A stretch of 5,516 nt of DNA, taken from an uncultured Sphingomonadales bacterium. GTDB taxonomy: Bacteria; Pseudomonadota; Alphaproteobacteria; Sphingomonadales; Sphingomonadaceae. Of this stretch, positions 1 to 5,516 are shown piece by piece. The notes beneath the pieces are model-generated. The model ran no database searches. It saw only the letters and a program-made list of their open reading frames with translations, and was not told where the DNA came from. The position numbers were made by a program, and so were the translations under genes. Every line of letters starts with the position of its first letter. Within the stretch, counting starts at the first letter, position 1. The stretch lies in contig CAIPWG010000043.1 of assembly GCA_903868655.1 (NCBI GenBank), positions 1-5,516 of the forward strand, written 5' to 3'.

Positions 1-388
1 CGACCACCACCAGATCGCCGGGGAACCGCGCATGCGCGGCGATAGCATTGACCGCACGGTCAGCACCGAGCGAACGCGGCTGGTCGATATCGATACGCAA
101 ACCCCATTCCACCGGGGGCTCGCCCGCAATCATCGCATCGCGGTGAAAATATTTCTGCGCCAACACCTGAATATTGTGCAGTGCGCGGGGCACCACGTTC
201 GACACGATCACGTGTTCCACAACGTCAGGCGCAAAGCCTTGCAAATGGAGCAATTGCAACAGCCACACCGCATATTCATCGGCCGTGCGGCGAGGATCGG
301 TGGCAATCCGCCAACGTCCAACGATTTGCTGAGCATCGATCAGCGCAAAAACGACATTGGTATTTCCAACATCAACCGCCAGCAGCAT
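1..388 (-). CDS. coaX: Type III pantothenate kinase, N-terminal part (cut by window edge)
   Basis: The product would phosphorylate pantothenate with ATP, the first step of coenzyme A synthesis in the cytoplasm. Reading leftwards from the ATG at 388-386 gives 129 codons without a stop to the left edge. Residues 1-11 contain the phosphate-binding motif DVGNTN of the ASKHA-fold type III kinases (residues 6-11). Residues 65-71 read VVPRALH, and 106-111 read SLGADR, the conserved GADR motif near the pantothenate site. The visible part ends in GDLVVV, just where the next conserved segment (D-F/C-G-T-A-T-T) would follow outside the window. Family members are about 255-260 residues, so roughly half is present. 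The start codon overlaps the birA stop by one base (TGATG), so translation is probably coupled to birA. Identity is clear from the motifs and the birA neighbour; no damage is seen in the visible part. Confidence 0.95.
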   Translation of the reverse strand, partial: MLLAVDVGNTNVVFALIDAQQIVGRWRIATDPRRTADEYAVWLLQLLHLQGFAPDVVEHVIVSNVVPRALHNIQVLAQKYFHRDAMIAGEPPVEWGLRIDIDQPRSLGADRAVNAIAAHARFPGDLVVV

Positions 389-1104
389 CAGTCCCTCACC
401 ATTTCCAGATCGCCCGCGTAAATCGCACGGCGTTCGCCATCGGCCAAACGGATTACCGCAGCACCGTCGGGATCGAGCCCGGCAAATGCGCCGATAATCA
501 TCCCGGCATCACGATCATGCGTTGACAGCAACGTCCCGCGCGCATGTGCATGGCCCAGCCATTCCTCACGCAAGCTGGACCAGCCTTGCGCATGCCACAA
601 TTCCAGCGCGCTGTGCCATTCTGCCGCCAGCGTCGCCGCAAACGCATTGCGGGGCGTGGCATGCCCCAGTGCCGACAGGCTGATGACTGGGCGATCGGGT
701 ACTTCGGGAACCTTTGCCAGATTGACGCCCATGCCCACCACCACGGTATCACCCTGCCGTTCGAGCAAAATCCCGGCAAGCTTGGCTGAGCCCACCAGGA
801 CATCATTCGGCCATTTGAGCATCAGCCCCTCGATCGACCCCCCGCAGGCGACCAGTGCGCGATACAGAGCTACGCCTGCCACCAACGACAAAGTCGTCGC
901 CGGCGGATCGCCAGGACGAAGACAAGCCACGGTCGATCCCATGAAATTGCCAACACCGTCGTTCCATGCGCGACCGGCACGCCCGCGTCCCGCAGTCTGG
1001 CGGTCTGCCACCAACCAATCGCCTTCGTTGACGACTTCGCCTCTACCAACGCGTGCCAGCAGAGCACTGTTGGTAGAGTCGATTTCAGCGACGGTTTCGA
1101 TCAA
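388..1104 (-). CDS. birA: Biotin--[acetyl-CoA-carboxylase] ligase, short non-repressor type
   Basis: The enzyme activates biotin with ATP to biotinyl-AMP and transfers it to a lysine of carrier proteins such as acetyl-CoA carboxylase BCCP. The 238-residue product shows the family motifs in order: DSTN (residues 9-12), the biotinyl-AMP loop [13 protein letters not shown] (35-47), KWPND (97-101), KLAGILLE (108-115) and GMGVNL (124-129). Then comes a small C-terminal beta domain with GLDPDGA (209-215) and AGDLEMV (230-236). There is no N-terminal winged-helix domain, so this is the monofunctional class and should not repress biotin genes as E. coli BirA does. The start is TTG at 1104-1102. Upstream in the same frame lie only two codons before the nuoN TGA, so no earlier start is possible, and homology begins within a few residues. 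No Shine-Dalgarno sequence precedes it, so reinitiation after nuoN is likely. Its stop overlaps the coaX start. The gene is complete. Confidence 0.95.
   Translation of the reverse strand: MIETVAEIDSTNSALLARVGRGEVVNEGDWLVADRQTAGRGRAGRAWNDGVGNFMGSTVACLRPGDPPATTLSLVAGVALYRALVACGGSIEGLMLKWPNDVLVGSAKLAGILLERQGDTVVVGMGVNLAKVPEVPDRPVISLSALGHATPRNAFAATLAAEWHSALELWHAQGWSSLREEWLGHAHARGTLLSTHDRDAGMIIGAFAGLDPDGAAVIRLADGERRAIYAGDLEMVRD
392..397 (-). promoter_or_regulatory. Ribosome binding site for coaX
   Basis: Minus-strand GAGGGA within the last codons of birA lies 3 nt before the coaX ATG. The match is good but the spacing is short, so reinitiation from the overlapping birA stop probably helps. Confidence 0.5.
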
Positions 1105-1110
1105 CGCGCG

Positions 1111-2577
1111 TCAGACGAAATGGAACAAAGCCGCAGCGGCTTTGCCCGCATAATTGCCAAGACCGACGGTCAACAGATAGCCAAGCGGCGACAGGAACAC
1201 CGAAGTTGCGAACAGCAACACCGTGTTGGCTGTATCTGACTGTCCCTGCACGGTGTCGGTAACTTCATCAAAATAAATCACTTTGACCACTTTGAGGTAG
1301 TAAAACGCGCCGATTACAGAAGCCGCGATACCCAAAGCGGCCAGCACCACCAAATGGGCCTGAACCGCCGCCTGGAATACCAGAAATTTGCCCCAGAACC
1401 CGAACAGCGGCGGGATACCTGCCAGACTGAACATCACCACCGCCAGGGCAGCGGCCAGCGCGGGTCGCGTGCGCGACAAGCCGCCAAGCGCTGCAATCGA
1501 TTCGACCGGCTTGCCCTCCGCATCGCGCAACGCCAGAACAACAACGAATGCCGCGACCGAACTGACCACATAAATTGCCAGATAAACCAGCATGGCCGAC
1601 GCGCCCGCAACTGTTCCAGCGGCCAGCCCGATCAACATGAAGCCAACATTGTTGATCGAAGAATACGCCAGCAAACGCTTGATATTGTCCTGCCCGATAG
1701 CCCCGAGCGCGCCGATCACAATCGACAGCAAGGCGGCGAAAATGACGATCTGTTGCCAGGCTGCGGACTGACCGCCAAATGCATCAAGCGTGACGCGCAT
1801 CAGCAGTGCCAAAGCCGCTACTTTGGGCGCGGTTGCAAAAAATGCGGTCACTGGCGCGGGCGCGCCTTCGTAAACGTCGGGTGTCCACATGTGGAACGGT
1901 GCGGCGCTGATCTTGAATGCCAAGCCGGCCAGCACGAATACGAGGCCAAACGTAGCGCCGATTGACAGCGCGCCCGTACCAAGCGCCACGCGGACGCCAT
2001 CGAACGAAGTCGTTCCGGTGAAGCCATAGGTCAGGCTGATACCATACAACAGGATGCCCGAGGCCAACGAGCCGAGCACAAAGTACTTCAAGCCGGCCTC
2101 GGCCGAACGCCCATCGGCGCGCAGGAACGCAGCCAGCACATAGGCGGCAAGGCTGTTGAGTTCGAGGCCGATATACAGGGTCAGCAGATCATTGGCCGAA
2201 ACCATGATCCCCATACCCAGCGCCGCCAGCAGCACGAGCAGCGGAAACTCCGCGCGCATCGCGCCAAAACGATCGAAGTAGGCAGGCGCAATCACCAGTG
2301 TTGCACCCGCACCGGCGTAGATCAGGAGCTTGGCATAGGCAGCAAAGGCGTCAAGCTTGATATGTCCACCAAATGCCGCCGACGCCTGCCCGCCAACGCT
2401 GCCGCACAAGGCCGGCAAGGCCAGCACCGCTGCACCTACCAGCACGGCGAACGCGGCGATTGAAATAGCGCGGGATGCTTTATCGCCACCCCATGCCGCC
2501 ACCAACAACAGCGCCAGCACCGACGTACTGATCAACTCTTCCGCCGAAACGGCCAGGAGCGAGTGAAGGAAATCCAT
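1111..2577 (-). CDS. nuoN: NADH-quinone oxidoreductase subunit N (complex I membrane arm)
   Basis: NuoN is one of the three antiporter-like, proton-translocating subunits of respiratory complex I in the inner membrane. The 488-residue product is almost wholly hydrophobic, with the family's usual 14 or so membrane segments. The charged residues of the proton path can be seen in family context: E139 in YIGLELNSLAAYVL, K164 in GLKYFVLGS, K222 in FKISAAPFHMWTPDVYEG, K252 in APKVAAL and K397 in FWGKFLVF. These line up with E. coli NuoN E133, K158, K217, K247 and K395, known from the family. DNIKRLLAYSSINNVGF (297-313) is also typical. Length matches the family (about 480-490). The ATG shares its A with the nuoM stop (TAATG) and is preceded by a good Shine-Dalgarno sequence. 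The gene appears complete and functional. birA follows 6 bp after the stop and in the same reading frame. Confidence 0.98.
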   Translation of the reverse strand: MDFLHSLLAVSAEELISTSVLALLLVAAWGGDKASRAISIAAFAVLVGAAVLALPALCGSVGGQASAAFGGHIKLDAFAAYAKLLIYAGAGATLVIAPAYFDRFGAMRAEFPLLVLLAALGMGIMVSANDLLTLYIGLELNSLAAYVLAAFLRADGRSAEAGLKYFVLGSLASGILLYGISLTYGFTGTTSFDGVRVALGTGALSIGATFGLVFVLAGLAFKISAAPFHMWTPDVYEGAPAPVTAFFATAPKVAALALLMRVTLDAFGGQSAAWQQIVIFAALLSIVIGALGAIGQDNIKRLLAYSSINNVGFMLIGLAAGTVAGASAMLVYLAIYVVSSVAAFVVVLALRDAEGKPVESIAALGGLSRTRPALAAALAVVMFSLAGIPPLFGFWGKFLVFQAAVQAHLVVLAALGIAASVIGAFYYLKVVKVIYFDEVTDTVQGQSDTANTVLLFATSVFLSPLGYLLTVGLGNYAGKAAAALFHFV

Positions 2578-4127
2578 TACTTCACTCCCTTGATCTGGGC
2601 CATGCCGAGCGCCGCAGCAGCGGCACCAGCAGGCGCGCGCGCACCGGTCTTCACGTCAGCATCTCCCTTGGGTCTGGCAATCGCGACCCGCGCTTCCAGC
2701 GCCCCGATATCCTTGCGCATTGGTGCCATGAAGGATTCAGGGTAAACACCCATCCACAGGACCGCGACGGCCAGCGGCACCATCATTGCCCACTCGCGCA
2801 AATCGAGATCGAGCATGGCGGCTGCATCGGCATTTTTTTGATCCCCGAACACAACGCGGCGGTAAAGATAGAGCATGTATGCCGCCCCAAGAATGATCCC
2901 GGTTGTCGAAATCAGGGCTATCCAGCTCGATTCTTTGTAGATCCCCATCAGCGACAGAAATTCGCCGACGAACCCGCTGGTGCCGGGCAATCCAATCGAC
3001 GCCATCGTGAACAACAGGAAAAACAGCGCGTAATAGGGCATGTTGATGGCCAGTCCGCCATACCGCACAATCTCACGAGTGTGCAGCCGGTCGTAGATCA
3101 CGCCAACAGCCAGAAAAAGTGCGCCAGCGACCAACCCATGGCTGAGCATGACCACCATCGAGCCTTCGAGACCCTGGCGGTTGAATGCGAACAAGCCGAC
3201 CGTAACAATCGCCATGTGCGCGACCGACGAATAGGCAATCAGCTTCTTGATGTCGGTCTGGACCAAGGCGATCAACGACGTGATGACCACGGCAGCAATA
3301 GACAACCCCCACACCAGCGGCGCGAAGGTGGCAGAAGCGACCGGGAACATTGGCAACGAAAACCTGATGAACCCATAGCCACCCATTTTCAACAGCACGC
3401 CGGCGAGGATAACCGAGCCGGCAGTTGGCGCCTGCACGTGGGCATCGGGCAACCAGGTGTGGACAGGCCACATCGGCATCTTCACCGCAAAGCTGGCAAA
3501 GAATGCCAGGAACAACCAGGTCTGCGCCTGCACCGGGAAGTTGTACTGCATCAGCGTCGGAATGTCGGTCGTGCCCGCTTCGTTCACCATCCAGAACATC
3601 GCGATCAACATCAGCACCGAGCCGAGCAGCGTGTAGAGGAAGAACTTGTAACTCGCATAAATCCGTTCGGCACCACCCCAGATGCCAATGATCAGGTACA
3701 TCGGGATCAGGCCGGCTTCGAACATGATGTAGAACAGGAACAAGTCCTGCGCCGAAAACACGCCGATCATCAGCGTTTCCATAAACAGAAACGCGGCGTA
3801 ATATTCGCCTGCACGCTTTTCGATCGATTTCCAGCTGGCGCCGATGCAGATCGGCATCAGGAACGTGGTCAACACGATCAAAAGCAGAGCAATACCGTCG
3901 ATGCCGAGCTTCCATTCAAAGCCGGCAAACAGCGAAGCACGTTCCTGAAACTGCCATTGTGCGCCGCCGATTTCGTAATGCGACCACAGCACGACGCCGA
4001 GCACGAAATCAACCAGCGTTGCCACCAACGCGACCATGCGCGCGGTGTCACGACCGGATATCAGGCTGATCACGGCGCCGACCAGCGGCACCAGCAACAT
4101 GAGCGAGAGGATCGGGAAGCCGGTCAT
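2577..4127 (-). CDS. nuoM: NADH-quinone oxidoreductase subunit M (complex I membrane arm)
   Basis: NuoM is the central antiporter-like proton-pumping subunit of complex I in the inner membrane. The 516-residue product carries the key charged residues: E137 in [19 protein letters not shown]216 in [19 protein letters not shown]247 in LLKMGGYG, the lysine pair 294-295 in [16 protein letters not shown]330 in LSHG and E389 in GFVGEF. These correspond to E. coli NuoM E144, K234, K265, H348 and E407 for those I can place. The start ATG lies inside the end of nuoL (ATGA overlap), which fixes the start and implies coupled translation. After the last membrane segment (about residues 446-464) there is a soluble tail of about 50 residues, Ala/Pro-rich near the end (497-507). 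Such tails are variable in alphaproteobacterial NuoM. There is no sign of frameshift or decay. Confidence 0.98.
   Translation of the reverse strand: MTGFPILSLMLLVPLVGAVISLISGRDTARMVALVATLVDFVLGVVLWSHYEIGGAQWQFQERASLFAGFEWKLGIDGIALLLIVLTTFLMPICIGASWKSIEKRAGEYYAAFLFMETLMIGVFSAQDLFLFYIMFEAGLIPMYLIIGIWGGAERIYASYKFFLYTLLGSVLMLIAMFWMVNEAGTTDIPTLMQYNFPVQAQTWLFLAFFASFAVKMPMWPVHTWLPDAHVQAPTAGSVILAGVLLKMGGYGFIRFSLPMFPVASATFAPLVWGLSIAAVVITSLIALVQTDIKKLIAYSSVAHMAIVTVGLFAFNRQGLEGSMVVMLSHGLVAGALFLAVGVIYDRLHTREIVRYGGLAINMPYYALFFLLFTMASIGLPGTSGFVGEFLSLMGIYKESSWIALISTTGIILGAAYMLYLYRRVVFGDQKNADAAAMLDLDLREWAMMVPLAVAVLWMGVYPESFMAPMRKDIGALEARVAIARPKGDADVKTGARAPAGAAAAALGMAQIKGVK
2585..2590 (-). promoter_or_regulatory. 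Ribosome binding site for nuoN
   Basis: Minus-strand AGGGAG lies 7 nt before the nuoN ATG, inside the 3' end of nuoM. Good match and spacing support the ATG at 2577 as the start. Confidence 0.7.
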
Positions 4128-5164
4128 CGTGCAATCACCCAGCTGATCGCGCCGACAAGGCCGACGAGCATCACCAGCGCATAGCTGTAAAGGTATCCGG
4201 ATTGGAGCCGCACGGCCCCCCGGCTGGCTTTGGCAACGACCCAGGCGGCGCCGTTGGGCCCAAAGCGATCAATCACGCCCATATCAAGAATTTTCCAGAA
4301 AAACCGACCCAACCACATCGCCGGACGAATGAAGATCAGCGCATAAAGCTCATCAAAATACCATTTGTTGAGCAGGAACTGATACAACACCTCAAACTGG
4401 CCGATGAATGCCGCCGGGAACGATGGATTGATCAGGTACGCGTATGTTGCGATCAGCAAACCGGCCAGCATGACACCAGCAGGCGCCAACTTCACCCATT
4501 CAGGCACGTGATGCATCGCATGCAGCACGGTTTCGTCGAATACCAACGCGCCCTTCCAAAACTGGCCCGCACCTTCGCTCAGGAAAGCCGGAGCAAATAC
4601 ATAACCGGCCAAAACCGCGCCCATGGCAAGGATGCCAAGCGGCACCAGCATGTTGAGCGGACTTTCGTGCGGATGATAGCCGGCAGTGCCGTCGCTGCCA
4701 TGATCGTCATCGTGCGCGTGACCATGATCGTCATGACCATGATGAGCATGGTGGACAGCATGTTGGATATGTTCCGACTGGTTCCAGCGCGGCTTGCCGA
4801 AAAAGGTCAGATAAATCAGCCGCCAGCTGTAAAAGCTGGTCAGCAACGCCGCGAAAATGCCCAGGCCAAAAGCCAGGTTGCCGTATTCTGTGCCCTTGGC
4901 ATAGGCAGCTTCAAGGATGGCATCCTTTGAATAGAACCCGGCGAAGCCGAACACATCATCGATGCCAACACCGGTAATCGCCAGCGTGCCTGCCATCATC
5001 GCAGCAAAAGTCAGCGGGATCTTTTTCCACAGGCCGCCGTAATAGCGCATATCCTGTTCGTGGTGCATGGCGTGGATCACTGAGCCCGCGCCTAGAAACA
5101 GCAATGCTTTGAAAAACGCGTGGGTGAACAAGTGGAACATCGACGCGCCATACGCCCCGACGCC
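4124..5164 (-). CDS. nuoL: NADH-quinone oxidoreductase subunit L, C-terminal half only (5' part missing)
   Basis: NuoL is the distal antiporter-like subunit of complex I and carries the long lateral helix that braces NuoM and NuoN. The part present begins at residues matching GVGAYGAS just upstream of [16 protein letters not shown], where H, H and K correspond to E. coli NuoL H334, H338 and K342. The next key motif, GFYSKDAIL, carries the lysine equivalent to E. coli K399. Counting from the ATG at 5140, residues 124-158 are a His/Asp-rich hydrophilic loop, 250-300 fit the lateral-helix region, and the last membrane segment ends in ISWVIAR. About 325 N-terminal residues (roughly TM1-9 of 16) are absent: the frame runs into unrelated sequence and reaches a TGA at 5182-5180. 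The ATG at 5140 is internal to a conserved motif, not a true start. The cut is most simply explained by an artificial or real DNA junction, not gene decay. Confidence 0.95.
   Translation of the reverse strand, partial: GVGAYGASMFHLFTHAFFKALLFLGAGSVIHAMHHEQDMRYYGGLWKKIPLTFAAMMAGTLAITGVGIDDVFGFAGFYSKDAILEAAYAKGTEYGNLAFGLGIFAALLTSFYSWRLIYLTFFGKPRWNQSEHIQHAVHHAHHGHDDHGHAHDDDHGSDGTAGYHPHESPLNMLVPLGILAMGAVLAGYVFAPAFLSEGAGQFWKGALVFDETVLHAMHHVPEWVKLAPAGVMLAGLLIATYAYLINPSFPAAFIGQFEVLYQFLLNKWYFDELYALIFIRPAMWLGRFFWKILDMGVIDRFGPNGAAWVVAKASRGAVRLQSGYLYSYALVMLVGLVGAISWVIAR
4135..4140 (-). promoter_or_regulatory. Weak ribosome binding site for nuoM
   Basis: Minus-strand GGGTGA lies 7 nt before the nuoM ATG, inside the last codons of nuoL. 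The match to the Shine-Dalgarno consensus is partial, which together with the 4-bp ATGA overlap suggests coupled translation. Confidence 0.45.
4667..4771 (-). other. His/Asp-rich loop within NuoL
   Basis: This stretch encodes 35 residues with 13 histidines and many Asp, running from [18 protein letters not shown] onward to YHPH, between two membrane segments of NuoL. At DNA level it is built from CAT/GAT/GTC-like triplets, including an exact 12-bp direct repeat, CATGATCGTCAT, at 4699-4710 and 4723-4734 on the plus strand. His-rich loops at this place occur in NuoL of sphingomonads and relatives, as far as I recall. Metal binding is possible from composition but not shown. Confidence 0.8.
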
Positions 5165-5169
5165 CCCAG

Positions 5170-5298
5170 GCGTGTCTTCTCAAGGCGCCGTCGGAGAACC
5201 ACGAGAACCTTCTTCACGTGGCCGTGGATATTTGTGCGTCGACCACGGGAGACGAGTACGCCACAGAAGAGGAGTACCAGGCGTGCGTGGCCAAAAAG
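5170..5298 (+). CDS. Possible partial exon of unknown protein
   Basis: One plus-strand frame from the junction reads 43 codons with a protein-like composition, including [12 protein letters not shown] and [17 protein letters not shown]. About three quarters of its third codon positions are G or C. It ends at AAAAAG followed by GTGCGC, which fits a phase-0 eukaryotic 5' splice site at 5299. The frame stays open to the window end, but beyond 5298 it turns basic and then into a Pro/Ser/Leu/Phe run translated from the pyrimidine tract, which looks non-coding. I do not recognise a protein family. Against it: the stretch is short, another plus frame is also open here, and there is no start codon or acceptor to confirm an exon. 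Confidence 0.25.
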
Positions 5299-5340
5299 GT
5301 GCGCGTGCGCGCTTGTGCTGCGGCGGGGGGGCATGAGAGT

Positions 5341-5417
5341 GGCCGACGAGAGGCCAAAAAGGGGCCGAAAAATGGACACAAATTGGTCAAAAAGAGGTCA
5401 AAAAGAGGTCAAAAGTG
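5341..5417 (+). repeat. Degenerate 11-bp tandem repeat, seven units
   Basis: Units start exactly every 11 bases at 5341, 5352, 5363, 5374, 5385, 5396 and 5407. The consensus is about GGYCAAAAAGA. GG at positions 1-2 and C at position 4 are kept in all seven units; A at position 9 is kept in six. The units at 5385 and 5396 are identical. The unit at 5352 (GGCCAAAAAGG) also occurs as an exact isolated copy at 5289-5299. The period is not a multiple of three, so this is unlikely to be a protein repeat. The A-runs recur every 9-12 bases, close to one helical turn, which would favour a bent DNA segment. Confidence 0.75.
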
Positions 5418-5469
5418 GCGAATGAAAGAGGACGAAATCTTTTGCGTCCAGCCGACTCTCCCTTTATCA

Positions 5470-5516
5470 CCTTTCCCTCCCCTCTCCCTCCCTCCTCCCC
5501 TCTCCTTCCCCTTCCC
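5470..5516 (+). repeat. Pure polypyrimidine tract at window end
   Basis: All 47 bases are C or T, made of CCCTCC/CTCTCC-like pieces, and the tract runs off the window. The complementary strand has seven runs of three or more G with mostly short loops, so it can form a G-quadruplex on paper; a triplex is also possible. On the plus strand it resembles the pyrimidine tract before a eukaryotic 3' splice site, but no AG follows within the window. Low-complexity tracts of this kind often end contigs. Confidence 0.85.

Larger units (their letters stand above)
5165..5516. other. Foreign segment joined inside nuoL; possibly eukaryotic
   Basis: NuoL similarity ends at about 5164 in the middle of a conserved region, and no known NuoL sequence continues beyond it. 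The 350 bases that follow have no bacterial gene I recognise, no tRNA, no inverted-repeat ends and no transposase. They differ in texture from the left part: A5 runs, a G7 run (5325-5331), a short-period tandem repeat and a long pyrimidine tract. The exact junction cannot be fixed better than about 5162-5170 without the uninterrupted parental sequences. The most likely explanation is a chimeric contig or read; a natural insertion is possible. Confidence 0.75.

Noticed and set aside
1354..1965. Plus-strand open frame (203 codons) opposite nuoN
   Set aside because: Arg/Gln/Cys-rich antisense translation with no domain; nuoN on the minus strand explains the region fully.
2838..4184. Long plus-strand open frame (448 codons) opposite nuoM
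   Set aside because: It is antisense to a clearly conserved nuoM, its product is an unnatural Gln/His/Arg-rich sequence, and it arises from the codon bias of the GC-rich gene on the other strand.
4202..4930. Plus-strand open frame (242 codons) opposite nuoL
   Set aside because: Shadow of nuoL: no recognisable motif, and its Met/Val/Ile-rich stretch is simply the complement of the His-rich loop.
5138..5140. ATG at 5140 as the true start of a short NuoL-like gene
   Set aside because: It lies inside the conserved histidine/lysine motif of a membrane segment, and homology continues upstream of it to the junction.
5155..5180. Insertion sequence or phage attachment site at the junction
   Set aside because: No transposase or integrase, no tRNA gene, no terminal inverted repeat, and only one edge is visible.
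5341..5417. CRISPR array
   Set aside because: Units are 11 bp and directly adjacent with no spacers; CRISPR repeats are longer, and no cas gene is present.
5120..5425. Plus-strand frame of 101 codons across the junction
   Set aside because: It spans two unrelated DNA sources and is an Arg-rich, low-complexity product; its openness reflects base composition.

Overview
The window has two unlike parts. Positions 1 to about 5164 are a compact minus-strand block of bacterial genes. It holds the end of a respiratory complex I (nuo) operon, followed by a biotin protein ligase gene and the start of a type III pantothenate kinase gene. In transcription order (right to left) it reads nuoL (3' half only), nuoM, nuoN, birA, coaX (5' half only, cut by the left window edge). 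The nuoN-birA-coaX order, the NuoL type with a His/Asp-rich insert, and the protein sequences point to an alphaproteobacterium, most likely of the Sphingomonadales. That placement comes from recall of the families, not from a search.

The genes are packed for co-translation. nuoL and nuoM share ATGA (4 bp overlap), nuoM and nuoN share TAATG, birA and coaX share TGATG, and only 6 bp separate the nuoN stop from a TTG start for birA. There is no room for an internal terminator or large promoter. NuoL, NuoM and NuoN are the three antiporter-like proton-pumping subunits of the complex I membrane arm. BirA and CoaX serve cofactor metabolism (biotin attachment, coenzyme A synthesis), and here they appear to ride on the respiratory transcript.

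From about 5165 to 5516 the sequence changes abruptly. NuoL homology stops in mid-protein, the frame hits a stop five codons further out, and what follows does not look like the same genome. It contains an open plus-strand stretch that could be a eukaryotic exon ending at a GT splice-donor-like site, an alternating purine-pyrimidine run, a seven-unit 11-bp degenerate tandem repeat with phased A-tracts, and a 47-nt pure pyrimidine tract at the window end. I read 5165-5516 as DNA of a different, possibly eukaryotic, origin joined to a bacterial fragment. An assembly or library chimera, or bacterial contamination in a eukaryotic assembly, is the simplest explanation; a real insertion is the less likely but more interesting one. 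I see no novel defence, mobile or RNA system in the bacterial part, which is ordinary housekeeping sequence.
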